From Amycolatopsis sp. GM8 (GTDB lineage Bacteria > Actinomycetota > Actinomycetes > Mycobacteriales > Pseudonocardiaceae), in NCBI RefSeq assembly GCF_021653975.1, contig NZ_JAJKFK010000015.1, positions 1-64,000 on the forward strand: DNA of 64,000 nucleotides, read 5' to 3'. Shown piece by piece: positions 7,597 to 15,655 of this stretch. The position numbers and the translations under genes are program-made. Each line of letters opens with the position of its first letter. Positions within the stretch are counted from its first letter, which is position 1. Below the pieces are notes generated by a model. That model did not search any database. It was given only the letters and a program-made list of their open reading frames with translations, and was not told the DNA's origin.

Positions 7597-8382
7597 ATGA
7601 GCCTTCGATTCGCCGCGAACCTCAAATGGCTGTTCACCGAAGTGCCTTTCGTGGAACGGTTCGACGCCGCCGCCCGGGCCGGCTTCACGGCGGTCGAGTA
7701 CGCGTCTCCGTACGAGTACGAGGCACGGCAATTGCGCGCGCTGCTCGACAATGCCGGGCTCGAGCAGATCCTGATCAACACCCCGATGGGCCCGGCGGGA
7801 TCACCGACGCGATCCGGCTACGCGTGTTTCCCCGATCTGGTCGGTGAATATCGTGACGGAGTCCTGCGCGGGTTGGCGTATGCCACCGCATTGGGAGCGA
7901 AGTTCCTGCACATCGTGGGGGGAATCGTGCCGGACGGGGTGAGCGCCGATCGGGCTTTTGCCCGCTATGTGGCCAACATCGCCTGGGCGGCCGAGCAGGC
8001 TCGCGGCACCGGCATCCGGCTGCTGCTCGAAGCGCAGAACCAGCGCGACGCGCCCGGTTTCGTGCTCACGTCACAAGCCCGCGCCGCGGCGGTCGTGGAG
8101 GCCGTCGGCGACGACATCGCCGGGCAGCTGCTGGACTTCTACCACACTCAGATCGATGAGGGTGACCTCATCCGTACGTTCGAGAGGTACCGCGACACCG
8201 TGCTCCACCTGCAAGTCGCCGACGTACCAGGACGCCACGAACCCGGCACCGGCGAGATCGCGTACGCCACCCTGTTCCGGGTCATCGAGTCCTCCGGATA
8301 CGACGGATGGATCGGGTGTGAGTACCGGCCCGCCACCGACACCGCGGCCGGCCTCACCTGGATGAAGGAGTACTCGCATTGA
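7597..8382 (+). CDS. Hydroxypyruvate isomerase/OtnI-like TIM-barrel isomerase
   Basis: 261 residues, ATG start. It belongs to the xylose-isomerase-like AP endonuclease 2 fold; metal and catalytic acids are seen in LLLEAQN, LLDFYHTQ and IGCEYRP, and the start MSLRFAANLKWLFTEVPFVERF is typical of Hyi/OtnI. OtnI turns 2-oxo-tetronate into 3-oxo-tetronate (known for the family). The linkage to a DUF1537 kinase and a class II aldolase two and three genes downstream supports OtnI over hydroxypyruvate isomerase. It overlaps the next gene by 4 nt (TTGA at 8379-8382). Confidence 0.85.
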   Translation: MSLRFAANLKWLFTEVPFVERFDAAARAGFTAVEYASPYEYEARQLRALLDNAGLEQILINTPMGPAGSPTRSGYACFPDLVGEYRDGVLRGLAYATALGAKFLHIVGGIVPDGVSADRAFARYVANIAWAAEQARGTGIRLLLEAQNQRDAPGFVLTSQARAAAVVEAVGDDIAGQLLDFYHTQIDEGDLIRTFERYRDTVLHLQVADVPGRHEPGTGEIAYATLFRVIESSGYDGWIGCEYRPATDTAAGLTWMKEYSH

Positions 8383-9047
8383 GCCCCGCCCCGAAGATCG
8401 CACTGATCAACGCCGTGCCGGCGGCCATCCCACCCGCACAGGCCGCGCTGCACGACAGCCTTCCCGACGCGGTCGTGTGGAACATCCTCGACGACCGGCT
8501 CCTCGTCGACGCGGACAGCCGCGGCGGCCTGGACGCCGGTCTGCGCCGGCGAATGCGACGACTGATCGATCACGCACTGGCTGAAGACGCCGATGGGGTG
8601 CTGCTCACCTGCTCGCTGTACGGGCCGGTCGCGCAGGGCACGCACGCCGGGGTGCCGGTGATGGCGTCCGACGAGGCCGCCTTCGCCGATATCGCCAGGG
8701 CGGGCTACGCCTCTGTGCTCGTGCTGGCCTCGTTCGACGGCGCGCGCGATGACACGGTACGACGCCTGGAAACGGCGCTTCGCGAGGCCGGGGCGAGCAG
8801 CCGCGTCGTCGGACTTTCCGTGCCCGCGGCGATGGACGCGACGAAAGCGGGCGACCACGATGCCCTGGTCACCGCGCTCGTGAAGGCGTGTGCGAACCGG
8901 CCGGCCGACGCCGTCTACCTCGCCCAGTACTCGCTCGCGCCCGCGGGAAACGCCTTGCAGGAGGCAGTGGGCGTTCCGGTCATCTCGGGTCCGAAGAGCG
9001 CGGCGGCCGCGCTGCGCCGGCTCGCGTCCGACGGGCACGACCGATGA
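8379..9047 (+). CDS. Aspartate/glutamate racemase superfamily protein with a single active-site Cys
   Basis: 222 residues from a TTG overlapping the previous stop; GAAGGAG at 8364-8370 supports it. The first catalytic Cys of the superfamily is present (Cys78 in LLTCSLYGP), but at the place of the second one the protein reads YLAQYSLAP (Gln183, Ser185), so a two-base racemisation looks unlikely. Related one-Cys enzymes include decarboxylases and isomerases. It sits between isomerase and kinase genes of a tetronate-type pathway, where it is not a usual member, so it may supply the missing conversion of the true substrate (inference). Confidence 0.75.
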   Translation: MSPAPKIALINAVPAAIPPAQAALHDSLPDAVVWNILDDRLLVDADSRGGLDAGLRRRMRRLIDHALAEDADGVLLTCSLYGPVAQGTHAGVPVMASDEAAFADIARAGYASVLVLASFDGARDDTVRRLETALREAGASSRVVGLSVPAAMDATKAGDHDALVTALVKACANRPADAVYLAQYSLAPAGNALQEAVGVPVISGPKSAAAALRRLASDGHDR

Positions 9048-10285
9048 TCGGCGTCATCGCCGACGACGTCACCGGCGCGACCGACGCCGCCGTGGCGTTC
9101 CGTCGCGCTGGATTGCGGTGCGGCGTGTATTTCGGCACTCCCCATCCGTCCGATGTGGAGCCCGGTCTCGACATCGTGGTGATCGCCCTCAAATCTCGCA
9201 CGATTCCGGCGCGCGACGCGGTGGCTCAGTCGCTCGGCGCCGCGGGCACGCTACGAGCGATCGGCGCGCAGCAACTCTTCTTCAAGTACTGCTCCACCTT
9301 CGACTCCACCGAGAACGGCAACATCGGGCCGGTGCTCGACGCCCTAGCCGATCTGGTCCAGACCGACGCGGTGGTGACCACACCGGCGTCTCCGGAGCAT
9401 GGACGTACGACGTTCAACGGCTATCTCTTCGTCAACGACGAACTGCTGTCCGAGTCCTCCATGCGGAATCATCCGCTCACGCCGATGCGCGATTCCGCGC
9501 TCACCCGGCTCATGGACGCGCAGTCCCAGGGCGGCAGTGTCGTCATCGGACACGATGTCGTCCGGCGCGGTTCGGACGCGATTCGGAGCCGAGTGGAAGC
9601 GGCGCGCCACGGGGCGCGCTTTCTGTTCCCCGACGCGGCGACGGAAGACGACCTTTTCTCGATCGCACAGGCTGTTCTCGACGAACCGCTCGTCGCCGGG
9701 GCCGCCGGACTCGCGGGCGCGATCGCACGCGCGCGCGGAACGAAAGCCATCGCGTCACGCGTGAGTGAGAGCGCGCCGAAGGGCCGGGCCGTCGTCCTGG
9801 CGGGGAGCTGCTCTCGACGCACGCTTGAGCAGATCGACCAGATGCTGCGAGCGGATCGCCCGGCGCACCGGCTGGACGCGCTCGCGTCGGACGATCCGGA
9901 GCAACTGGCACGGCGTGCGCTCGATTGGTACGACGCGCTTCCGCCGGGGCCGGCGCCGCTGATCTACTCGTCGCTGCCGCCGGCCGAACTCCATGAGGTG
10001 CAAGGGATCCTCGGCGTCGAGCGATCGGCGGAAATCCTCGAAACCGCCGTCACGCACGTCACGAAGGGACTCCGGGCACGCGGGGTCACCCGTTTCGTCG
10101 CCGCCGGTGGGGAGACGTCGGGTTCGCTGGTGGCGGCGCTGGACATCCGAGGCGGCGTGGTCGGATTGGAGGCCGCTCGGGGCGTGCCGTGGATCCACAC
10201 CGACCAGCATCTGGACGTGTTGCTCAAGTCGGGCAATTTCGGTGAGCCCGACCTTCTCCTCACCGCTTCGGACGGAAATCCGTGA
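9044..10285 (+). CDS. DUF1537 four-carbon acid sugar kinase (OtnK-like)
   Basis: 413 residues, ATG overlapping the previous stop (ATGA). The N-terminal domain begins MIGVIADDVTGATD and contains FFKYCSTFDSTENGNIGP, a hallmark of the OtnK branch. The C-terminal domain carries the ATP-site motif AAGGETSGSL near 360. Characterised members phosphorylate 3-oxo-tetronate at O4 with ATP. The chain is full length with no break. Coupling by overlap to both neighbours indicates one operon and supports action on the isomerase product and supply of the aldolase substrate. Confidence 0.92.
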   Translation: MIGVIADDVTGATDAAVAFRRAGLRCGVYFGTPHPSDVEPGLDIVVIALKSRTIPARDAVAQSLGAAGTLRAIGAQQLFFKYCSTFDSTENGNIGPVLDALADLVQTDAVVTTPASPEHGRTTFNGYLFVNDELLSESSMRNHPLTPMRDSALTRLMDAQSQGGSVVIGHDVVRRGSDAIRSRVEAARHGARFLFPDAATEDDLFSIAQAVLDEPLVAGAAGLAGAIARARGTKAIASRVSESAPKGRAVVLAGSCSRRTLEQIDQMLRADRPAHRLDALASDDPEQLARRALDWYDALPPGPAPLIYSSLPPAELHEVQGILGVERSAEILETAVTHVTKGLRARGVTRFVAAGGETSGSLVAALDIRGGVVGLEAARGVPWIHTDQHLDVLLKSGNFGEPDLLLTASDGNP

Positions 10286-10899
10286 TGACAGCCGACGACA
10301 TCGTCCGTGCCGCGCGGTCCATCTTCAGCAGAGGCTTGACCCACGGCAGCACAGGGAACATCTCCGTCCGGACGGCGAACGGCATCCTCGTCACTCCCAC
10401 CGGTTCGAGCCTCGGCACTGTCGAGGCGAGCGACTTGTCACTCATCGACGACCACGGTGTGCATCTGTCCGGGCCGAAGCCGTCGAAGGAGGCGTTCCTG
10501 CACGCCGCGGTGCTGCGTGCTCGCCCGAGCGCACACGCCGTCGTGCACACGCATTCCACGTACAGCGCCGCCGTGTCCTGCCTGCGCGGTCTTGACACAG
10601 ACAGCGTCCTACCTCCTCTCACCGCGTACTACGCGATGCGCGTCGGGCGGCTGCCACTCCTGCCCTACCACGCTCCGGGCGACGCGAGCCTGAAGGACCT
10701 TGCGGCAGCGACCGCCGCGACGCGGCACGCCATGCTGCTGAGCAATCACGGTCCGGTCGTCGCCGGAGCAAGCCTCGCCGCGGCGATGGACGCCCTCGAA
10801 GAACTCGAGGAGACAGCGAAGCTGTTCATCATCCTTCGCGGACTGCCGGTGAACCCGCTCACCGACGAGCAAGCCGCCGCACTCGGTGCTCCGGCCTGA
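10282..10899 (+). CDS. Class II aldolase/decarboxylase (OtnC-like)
   Basis: 205 residues from GTG 10282 (ATG 10285 is equally possible) overlapping the kinase stop. Motifs are those of the AraD/FucA family: HGSTGNISVR near the start, the zinc pair VHTHSTYSA and a third His in LLSNHGPVV. OtnC removes CO2 from 3-oxo-tetronate 4-phosphate to give dihydroxyacetone phosphate. With the two upstream enzymes it would pass carbon into glycolysis. It is the last gene of the plus-strand operon; the next gene is convergent. Confidence 0.92.
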   Translation: MMTADDIVRAARSIFSRGLTHGSTGNISVRTANGILVTPTGSSLGTVEASDLSLIDDHGVHLSGPKPSKEAFLHAAVLRARPSAHAVVHTHSTYSAAVSCLRGLDTDSVLPPLTAYYAMRVGRLPLLPYHAPGDASLKDLAAATAATRHAMLLSNHGPVVAGASLAAAMDALEELEETAKLFIILRGLPVNPLTDEQAAALGAPA

Positions 10900-10911
10900 G
10901 TCGGCGGGTAT

Positions 10912-11226
10912 TTATTCGGAGAATGGCAGGCTCTCCAGGAACCGCACCGTCTCGCTCTCGACGACTTCAGCCAGTTCCCCGTTCACCGAACTGAGGTGTG
11001 GGTAGGAGCCGGCGTTGCCGAATGCGCGGGCGATGTGCCCCTGGTCCTCGATGCGCCAGAGATTCCACACCTCGTACAGCGGCCCGACCCGGGTCACCGC
11101 GCCGTGCAGCAGAACGACGCCCTCGCCTTCGAAGAAGCTGCGAACCTTCTTCATCGTCTCGTTGTACTTCCGCAGGGACTCGGGCCCGTACTTGAGCTGA
11201 AGCTGCGCGAGCATATAGCTGGTCAC
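10912..11226 (-). CDS. Small NIPSNAP/dimeric alpha-beta barrel protein
   Basis: 104 residues from GTG 11226 with AAAGG upstream; the longer frame would run through the MarR operators and is rejected. The sequence (FFEGEGVVLLHGAVTRVG, YEVWNLWRIED) resembles NIPSNAP or antibiotic-monooxygenase-like ferredoxin folds, but no catalytic residue is obvious. It is transcribed divergently from the MarR gene across two tandem 14-bp repeats, so it is probably the target of that regulator. Function unknown; such proteins often assist degradation of small organic molecules. Confidence 0.5.
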   Translation of the reverse strand: MTSYMLAQLQLKYGPESLRKYNETMKKVRSFFEGEGVVLLHGAVTRVGPLYEVWNLWRIEDQGHIARAFGNAGSYPHLSSVNGELAEVVESETVRFLESLPFSE

Positions 11227-11237
11227 GATCCGACCTT

Positions 11238-11265
11238 TCGTACACGAAGATTCGTACACGAAGAT
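11238..11265. promoter_or_regulatory. Tandem 14-bp operator (2 x TCGTACACGAAGAT)
   Basis: Two exact, directly adjoining copies at 11238-11251 and 11252-11265. Each contains an internal dyad TCGT-AC-ACGA. They lie between the divergent NIPSNAP-like and MarR genes, where a MarR dimer pair binding on the same helix face (14-bp step is about 1.3 turns) would control both promoters. Confidence 0.65.
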
Positions 11266-11284
11266 ACACTGGTCCACGTCGACC

Positions 11285-11291
11285 AAGGAGG
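11285..11291 (+). promoter_or_regulatory. Ribosome binding site deciding the MarR start
   Basis: AAGGAGG ends one base before ATG 11292, too close to be used, and six bases before GTG 11298, the normal distance. The GTG is therefore the start. Confidence 0.75.
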
Positions 11292-11297
11292 ATGGCC

Positions 11298-11729
11298 GTG
11301 CCGAACGCACCCCGCGAACTCGTGGAGTCGCCGTTGCACCTGCTCCGGCGAGCGCTCCAGGCCTATACGGCCCAGTGGCAGCGGGTGTGCCCCATGATCA
11401 CACCCCCGCAGTACGCCGTCCTTCTCGTCGTGCAGGGGCAGCGCTCGATCACCCAGACGCACGTGGGCGAGCTCACGGGGATCGACGCGGCGACCCTCAC
11501 GCCGCTCCTGCGCTCACTGGAGGAGCGCGGCTTCCTCACCCGCCGCGTCGACGAAGAAAACAGGCGCCGCAAACTTCTGGAGTTGACCAAGGAGGGCGCC
11601 GCACTCGTGACGCGCGTGAAGAGACTGGCCGACCAGACCGAGAAGCGCATGCTCGCCGGGCTGTCACAGGAGCAGCGCGACGGGCTCATGACCGCCCTGG
11701 CCACCCTGGCCGACCTGCGAGAAGGCTGA
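11298..11729 (+). CDS. MarR family transcriptional regulator
   Basis: 143 residues from GTG 11298. The winged helix covers about 35-100 with ITQTHVGELTGIDAATLTPLLRSLEERGFLTRR as its helix-turn-helix and start of wing, quoted here only as positions 52-84 of the longer frame. Terminal helices form the dimer interface. MarR proteins respond to aromatic or carboxylic ligands. It borders the catabolic operon and is divergent from the small NIPSNAP-like gene, with a tandem operator between them. A bidirectional terminator follows at 11730-11762. Confidence 0.9.
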   Translation: MPNAPRELVESPLHLLRRALQAYTAQWQRVCPMITPPQYAVLLVVQGQRSITQTHVGELTGIDAATLTPLLRSLEERGFLTRRVDEENRRRKLLELTKEGAALVTRVKRLADQTEKRMLAGLSQEQRDGLMTALATLADLREG

Positions 11730-11762
11730 GTCCGGCGGTCCTCAGGTCGAGAACCGCCGGAC
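11730..11762. terminator. Bidirectional terminator hairpin
   Basis: Arms GTCCGGCGGT (11730-11739) and ACCGCCGGAC (11753-11762) pair perfectly over 10 bp, in the space between the convergent MarR and transporter genes. No U-run follows, as is usual in actinobacteria. Confidence 0.65.
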
Positions 11763-11784
11763 AGAAGGGCACCAGGCCGGGGCG

Positions 11785-13101
11785 TCAGGCGAAATTCGTC
11801 AGCGACCGGCCCGCCGTCTCCTTGTTGAGGTAGGCGGCGATCACCGTGCCGACCGCGGACAGGGCGACGAAGAATGCCGGCAGGAGCACGTTGCCCGTCG
11901 GAATGTAGAGCGCGCTGAGAATGAGCGGAGCCGCTCCGCCGAGCACAGCGGTCGTGACGTTGTACCCCAGCGAGTACGCCGTCGTGCGCATGTGCGAGGG
12001 GAAAAGTTCGAGCATCATCGGGTGGATGACCGAATAATTGCCCGCGAAGGCGATCCCGAGCACGGCACCGGCGAGAATCGCGAGCGGCATGGCGCCGGTT
12101 CCGAGTAATAGATAACCGGGAACGGTCAACACGATGATGGCGACACACGAGGCGATCATCACCGGGCGACGCCCGACGCGATCCGAGATGCGCGCGAAGA
12201 TCGGGATCGAGATTGTCGCGCACGCCAGCGCACAGGCGCTGACGATTAGGCCGTGGGGCCGTGTGTAGTGGAGCTGGCTCGTGAGATAGGTCGGCATGAA
12301 CACGAAGAGCACGAAGAATCCCGCACTGTTCAGCATCGGCAGGACGAATGCGAGCACCAACTGCCGGCGGTTGTCACGAGTGAACACCTGACGCAACGGG
12401 TTGCGAGAGATCTTGCCTTCCTCCTGGAGCGCGACAAAGGCAGGGGTATCTTCGAGCTTCCGGCGAATGTAGAAACCGATGATCCCCATCGGCGCCGCGA
12501 GGAGGAACGGAATACGCCAGCCCCAACTCTCCATGGCGGCTCGCGGGAGAGTCGACGTGAGAAGGAAGGCCAAAGCGTTTCCGGCGAGATTCGCGAGGGT
12601 GCTGCCCGCCTGGGGGAACGACATGAGGAAACCCCGGCGATTCGACGGGGCGTGCTCGCCCACAAAGGACATGGCGGCGGAAATCTCGCCGCCCACGGAA
12701 ACGCCCTGGATCACGCGCATGGCGAGCAGGAGCAACACGGAGGCGACACCCCACGACGAGTAGCCCGGCAGCAGGCCGATGACCGTCGTCGCGCCCGCCA
12801 TCAGCGTCAGCGCGAGCACCATGGTCGGGCGCCGGCCGACCCGGTCGGACATGACGCCGAGCACTACGCCGCCGACCGGGCGGAAGACGAACGACACGGC
12901 GTAGAGGCCGAACGTGAAGAGCAGGGCGACCGCTTCCGCGCCGTGCGGGAAGAAGACGACGGCCAGGATTCCGGCGAGGAAGCCATAGACCGCGTTGTCG
13001 TAGTTCTCGACGAAGAACCCGACGGCTCCCGCGATCGTGACCTTGCGGGTCTCGGCCGGTGGAGAAGTGTGCACCAGTTCGGAAGATTCTGCAGATGTCA
13101 C
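11785..13101 (-). CDS. MHS-type MFS transporter (carboxylate/compatible-solute importer family)
   Basis: 438 residues, GTG start with AAAGGA 8 nt upstream. Twelve membrane segments are seen, with the family loop motifs FGLYAVSFVFRPVGGVVLGVMSDRVGRRPT (about 65-95, given only to locate it) and RISDRVGRRPVM in the second half. Metabolite:H+ symporters of the KgtP/ProP/ShiA group usually bring in dicarboxylates, betaines or aromatic acids. It is the only transporter in the catabolic island and the likely entry route for its substrate. The promoter region 13102-13200 is A/T-rich for this genome (GATAAAATAG near 13167). Confidence 0.85.
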   Translation of the reverse strand: MTSAESSELVHTSPPAETRKVTIAGAVGFFVENYDNAVYGFLAGILAVVFFPHGAEAVALLFTFGLYAVSFVFRPVGGVVLGVMSDRVGRRPTMVLALTLMAGATTVIGLLPGYSSWGVASVLLLLAMRVIQGVSVGGEISAAMSFVGEHAPSNRRGFLMSFPQAGSTLANLAGNALAFLLTSTLPRAAMESWGWRIPFLLAAPMGIIGFYIRRKLEDTPAFVALQEEGKISRNPLRQVFTRDNRRQLVLAFVLPMLNSAGFFVLFVFMPTYLTSQLHYTRPHGLIVSACALACATISIPIFARISDRVGRRPVMIASCVAIIVLTVPGYLLLGTGAMPLAILAGAVLGIAFAGNYSVIHPMMLELFPSHMRTTAYSLGYNVTTAVLGGAAPLILSALYIPTGNVLLPAFFVALSAVGTVIAAYLNKETAGRSLTNFA

Positions 13102-13327
13102 CAGGGATCCTTTCGGTAGAGGCGCGTCGGCCTGACCCTGCGCGAAGGATCCGCGCTCGAGATACGATAAAATAGCGCGCGGCTAGACAGTATGGCAATA
13201 GGTGTACTGCTCGATTATTGACGGGACTCTGACACGCCGACGGGTCCTGGTGCAGCGTGAACCGCCGACGGATCTTGAATTGACCTGCGCCCTACTCGAC
13301 GCCCGTGATCGCCCCGAGCAGCGAGAA
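13102..13327. other. Non-coding space upstream of the MHS transporter
   Basis: Contains the A/T-rich promoter of the transporter gene near 13150-13200 (GATAAAATAG, CAGTATGG). No gene or further structure seen in 13205-13327. Confidence 0.5.
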
Positions 13328-13368
13328 AGCCCTGCTCAAGAGGCTACGACGGATGCGCGGGCAGGGCT
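13328..13368 (-). terminator. Terminator hairpin after the EntS-type exporter gene
   Basis: AGCCCTGC at 13328-13335 pairs with GCAGGGCT at 13361-13368, followed on the minus strand by TTTCTCGC. It lies 31 nt past the exporter stop. Confidence 0.5.
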
Positions 13369-13398
13369 CTGTGACCCGACCCGCGTAGGGGGTATCGC

Positions 13399-14679
13399 CT
13401 ATTCGACGACTGCGGTGGCCCGGTACCGCCAGAACGCGGGCAACAGGACGACGGCGACGGCCAGCAGCACGAAGACCAGCGCGCCACCACCCGCGGACGC
13501 GGCGGCGGTGCCCACCCCGGCCCCGGCCCAGCCGTGCACGACGTCCGCGATCCGCGGCCCGCCGGCGACCACGACGGTGAAGGCGCCCTGCATCCGGCCG
13601 CGCATCTCGTCCGTCGCGGCGGCCTGCAGGATGGACTGCCGGTAGATCGCGCTGACCATGTCGGCGGCGCCGCCGATGACGAGGAACAGGACCGCGAGCC
13701 ACAGCGCGTGCGCCAGCCCGAACCCGACGATCGCCGCACCCCACGCGCCGATCGCGACCACGACCGCGACCCCCTGGCGGCGGATCCGGCCGAGCCAGCC
13801 CGAGAACAGCCCGATCACGACCGACCCGATCGGGATCGCGGCGAACAGCCAGCCCAGCGCGAGGCCACCGCCCGGCGGGTCACCGAAGGTGCGCTCGGCC
13901 ATCTCCGGGAACAGCGCGCGCGGCATTCCGGCGACCATCGCGATGACGTCCACCACGAAGCTCGCGAGCAGCACCTTCTGGGTGCCCATGTAGCGGAAAC
14001 CGTCGATCACGTCGCGCAGGCCGGCGCGGCGCACCTGGCCGGACAGCGGTGGCAACGCCGGCAGCCGCCACACCGTGTAGAGCGTGAGCAGCAGGGCGAT
14101 CGTGTCGATCAGGTAGAGCGTCGGCAGGCCGAGCACCGGCATCAGCGCGCCGGCCGCCATCGGGCCGAAGACCGTGCCGAACATGTTCATCGTGCCGGAC
14201 AGCGCGGTCGCCGCGGGCAGCAGTTCGGGCGTGACCAGGCGCGCGACGATGGCGCTGCGGGTCGGCATGTTGATCGCGAAGAACGCCTGGTTGAAGGCGA
14301 GCAGCACGAGCACGAGCCACACCGAGCCGACGTGCAGCCACGCCTGCAGCCACAGCAGCGCGGACACGACGGCGATCCCGGCGTTGCCGACAAGCAGCAG
14401 CTTCCGGCGGTCGACGGTGTCGGCGATCGCGCCGCCCCACAGGCCGAAGACGAGCAACGGAACAAGCGCGACGGCGCCGGTGAGACCCACCCAGCCGGAG
14501 GACCCGGTGAGGTCGAAGACCTGCTTCGGCACGGCGACGGTGGTCAACTGACTGCCGACGGCGGTGACCGCGGTGCCGATCCAGAGCCGCCGGAAAGCCG
14601 GGATCCGCAGCGGCTGCGTGTCGATGACGATGTTGCCGAATCGCCTGCGCTTACTCCCGGCCCCCGCCTCGACACTCAC
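13399..14679 (-). CDS. MFS exporter, EntS-like
   Basis: 426 residues from GTG 14679. Eleven to twelve membrane segments with the MFS_3 pattern: FRRLWIGTAVTAVGSQ at the start, GGAIADTVDRRK after the second segment and ADMVSAIYRQSILQ in the second half. EntS-type carriers export siderophores or drugs. A partial iron-box-like half site (AGGTTAGC, near 14690) precedes the gene, but the other half does not match. No biosynthetic partner is near, so the substrate stays unknown. Confidence 0.8.
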   Translation of the reverse strand: MSVEAGAGSKRRRFGNIVIDTQPLRIPAFRRLWIGTAVTAVGSQLTTVAVPKQVFDLTGSSGWVGLTGAVALVPLLVFGLWGGAIADTVDRRKLLLVGNAGIAVVSALLWLQAWLHVGSVWLVLVLLAFNQAFFAINMPTRSAIVARLVTPELLPAATALSGTMNMFGTVFGPMAAGALMPVLGLPTLYLIDTIALLLTLYTVWRLPALPPLSGQVRRAGLRDVIDGFRYMGTQKVLLASFVVDVIAMVAGMPRALFPEMAERTFGDPPGGGLALGWLFAAIPIGSVVIGLFSGWLGRIRRQGVAVVVAIGAWGAAIVGFGLAHALWLAVLFLVIGGAADMVSAIYRQSILQAAATDEMRGRMQGAFTVVVAGGPRIADVVHGWAGAGVGTAAASAGGGALVFVLLAVAVVLLPAFWRYRATAVVE

Positions 14680-14810
14680 GATCAGTCAGGTTAGCGGAGC
14701 TAAGTAGTTGGGTCGGTGTGATTTTTACTGAGTGGGAAACGACCGGATTCGGCGGTTGCGAGGGTCGCGTGGCAGGAGCGGTATGTGGCCGCACCCGGAT
14801 GGCCGCGAAC

Positions 14811-14887
14811 GTCGGACTCACCGTCGTGAGTGTCGGACTCGCGGTCGTGAACGTCGGACTCGGCGTCGCGAGTGTCGGACTCGCGGG
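14811..14887. repeat. Four-unit 21-bp tandem repeat (array 1)
   Basis: GTCGGACTC recurs at 14811, 14832, 14853 and 14874, exactly 21 bp apart, with the rest of the unit close to GCGGTCGTGAAC. The array abuts the pdxH stop codon. A sister array of four units with the same period is at 62892-62975. Units contain GTCGGAC/GAGTCCGAC dyads. No spacers of constant length with variable sequence exist, so it is not CRISPR. Confidence 0.85.
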
Positions 14888-15559
14888 CTACGGGGCGACG
14901 CGGACGACGTGCCAGCCGTCGTGGGTGCGGACGTAGCGGAGGCGGTCGTGCAGGCGGTTCTGCTGTCCCTGCCAGAACTCGACCGTGTCCGGCTTGATCC
15001 GCCAGCCGCCCCAGTGCGGCGGGAACGGGATCTCCTCGGCATCCGCGAAGCGGCGTTCGATCGAGCTCAGCGCGTTGTCCAGCTCCCGCCGGCTGCGCAC
15101 GACCTGCGACTGCGGCGAAGCCCACGCACCCAGCTGCGAACCCCGCGGCCGCGAAGCCCAGTACTCGGCGGTCTCCTTGACATCGACCTTCTCCACCTCG
15201 CCACGCACGGTCACCTGCCGGTGCAGCGAGTACCACGGGAAGGTCACCGAGGCGTACCGCGTGACGGTCAGGTCGTGACTCTTCGCCGAGGTGTAGTTCG
15301 TGTAGAACACCACCCCGCGCTCATCGAGCCCCTTGCACAGCACGGTCCGCGAGGACGGCCGACCGTCGGCATCAGCGGTGGCGAGCACCATCGCGTTCGG
15401 TTCCGCGATACCGGCCGCGATGGCCCGGTTGAGCCAGCCCTGCAGCTGCTCCGTCCAGGTATCGGCAAGGTCGGTTTCGTTGAGGGCGTCCCCTTCGTAG
15501 GCCACCCGCATCCCGGGCAGCTGGACCGCTACGTCGTCGATGTCGCCGACCTCCGGCAT
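14888..15559 (-). CDS. pdxH: Pyridoxamine/pyridoxine 5'-phosphate oxidase
   Basis: 223 residues, normal length. FMN and substrate motifs are present: PSSRTVLCKGLDERG, FYTNYTSAKSHDL, ASVTFPWYSLHRQV and the C-terminal signature EFWQGQQNRLHDR. It oxidises PNP or PMP to PLP with O2 in the cytoplasm. It stands alone between the urease operon and the exporter gene. PLP is used by SerC encoded further along, but no operon link exists. ATG start at 15559; no alternative start is better. Confidence 0.97.
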   Translation of the reverse strand: MPEVGDIDDVAVQLPGMRVAYEGDALNETDLADTWTEQLQGWLNRAIAAGIAEPNAMVLATADADGRPSSRTVLCKGLDERGVVFYTNYTSAKSHDLTVTRYASVTFPWYSLHRQVTVRGEVEKVDVKETAEYWASRPRGSQLGAWASPQSQVVRSRRELDNALSSIERRFADAEEIPFPPHWGGWRIKPDTVEFWQGQQNRLHDRLRYVRTHDGWHVVRVAP

Positions 15560-15655
15560 GTGTCAACCTCCGCGCCCGCGCACGCATCAGACAAGTGGAT
15601 GAAGGATGACGTTAGGGCTTCCGACGCCCCCGCGAAACCCGCCGAACGGTGACGC

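Noticed and set aside
14688-14706. Iron box before the EntS-type exporter
   Set aside because: Only the left half (AGGTTAGC) fits; the right half deviates at several positions.
14811-14887. Tandem repeat read as a repeat peptide (NVGLAVV-like units)
   Set aside because: A 21-bp period keeps any frame open; no start, ribosome site or neighbouring similarity supports a gene.
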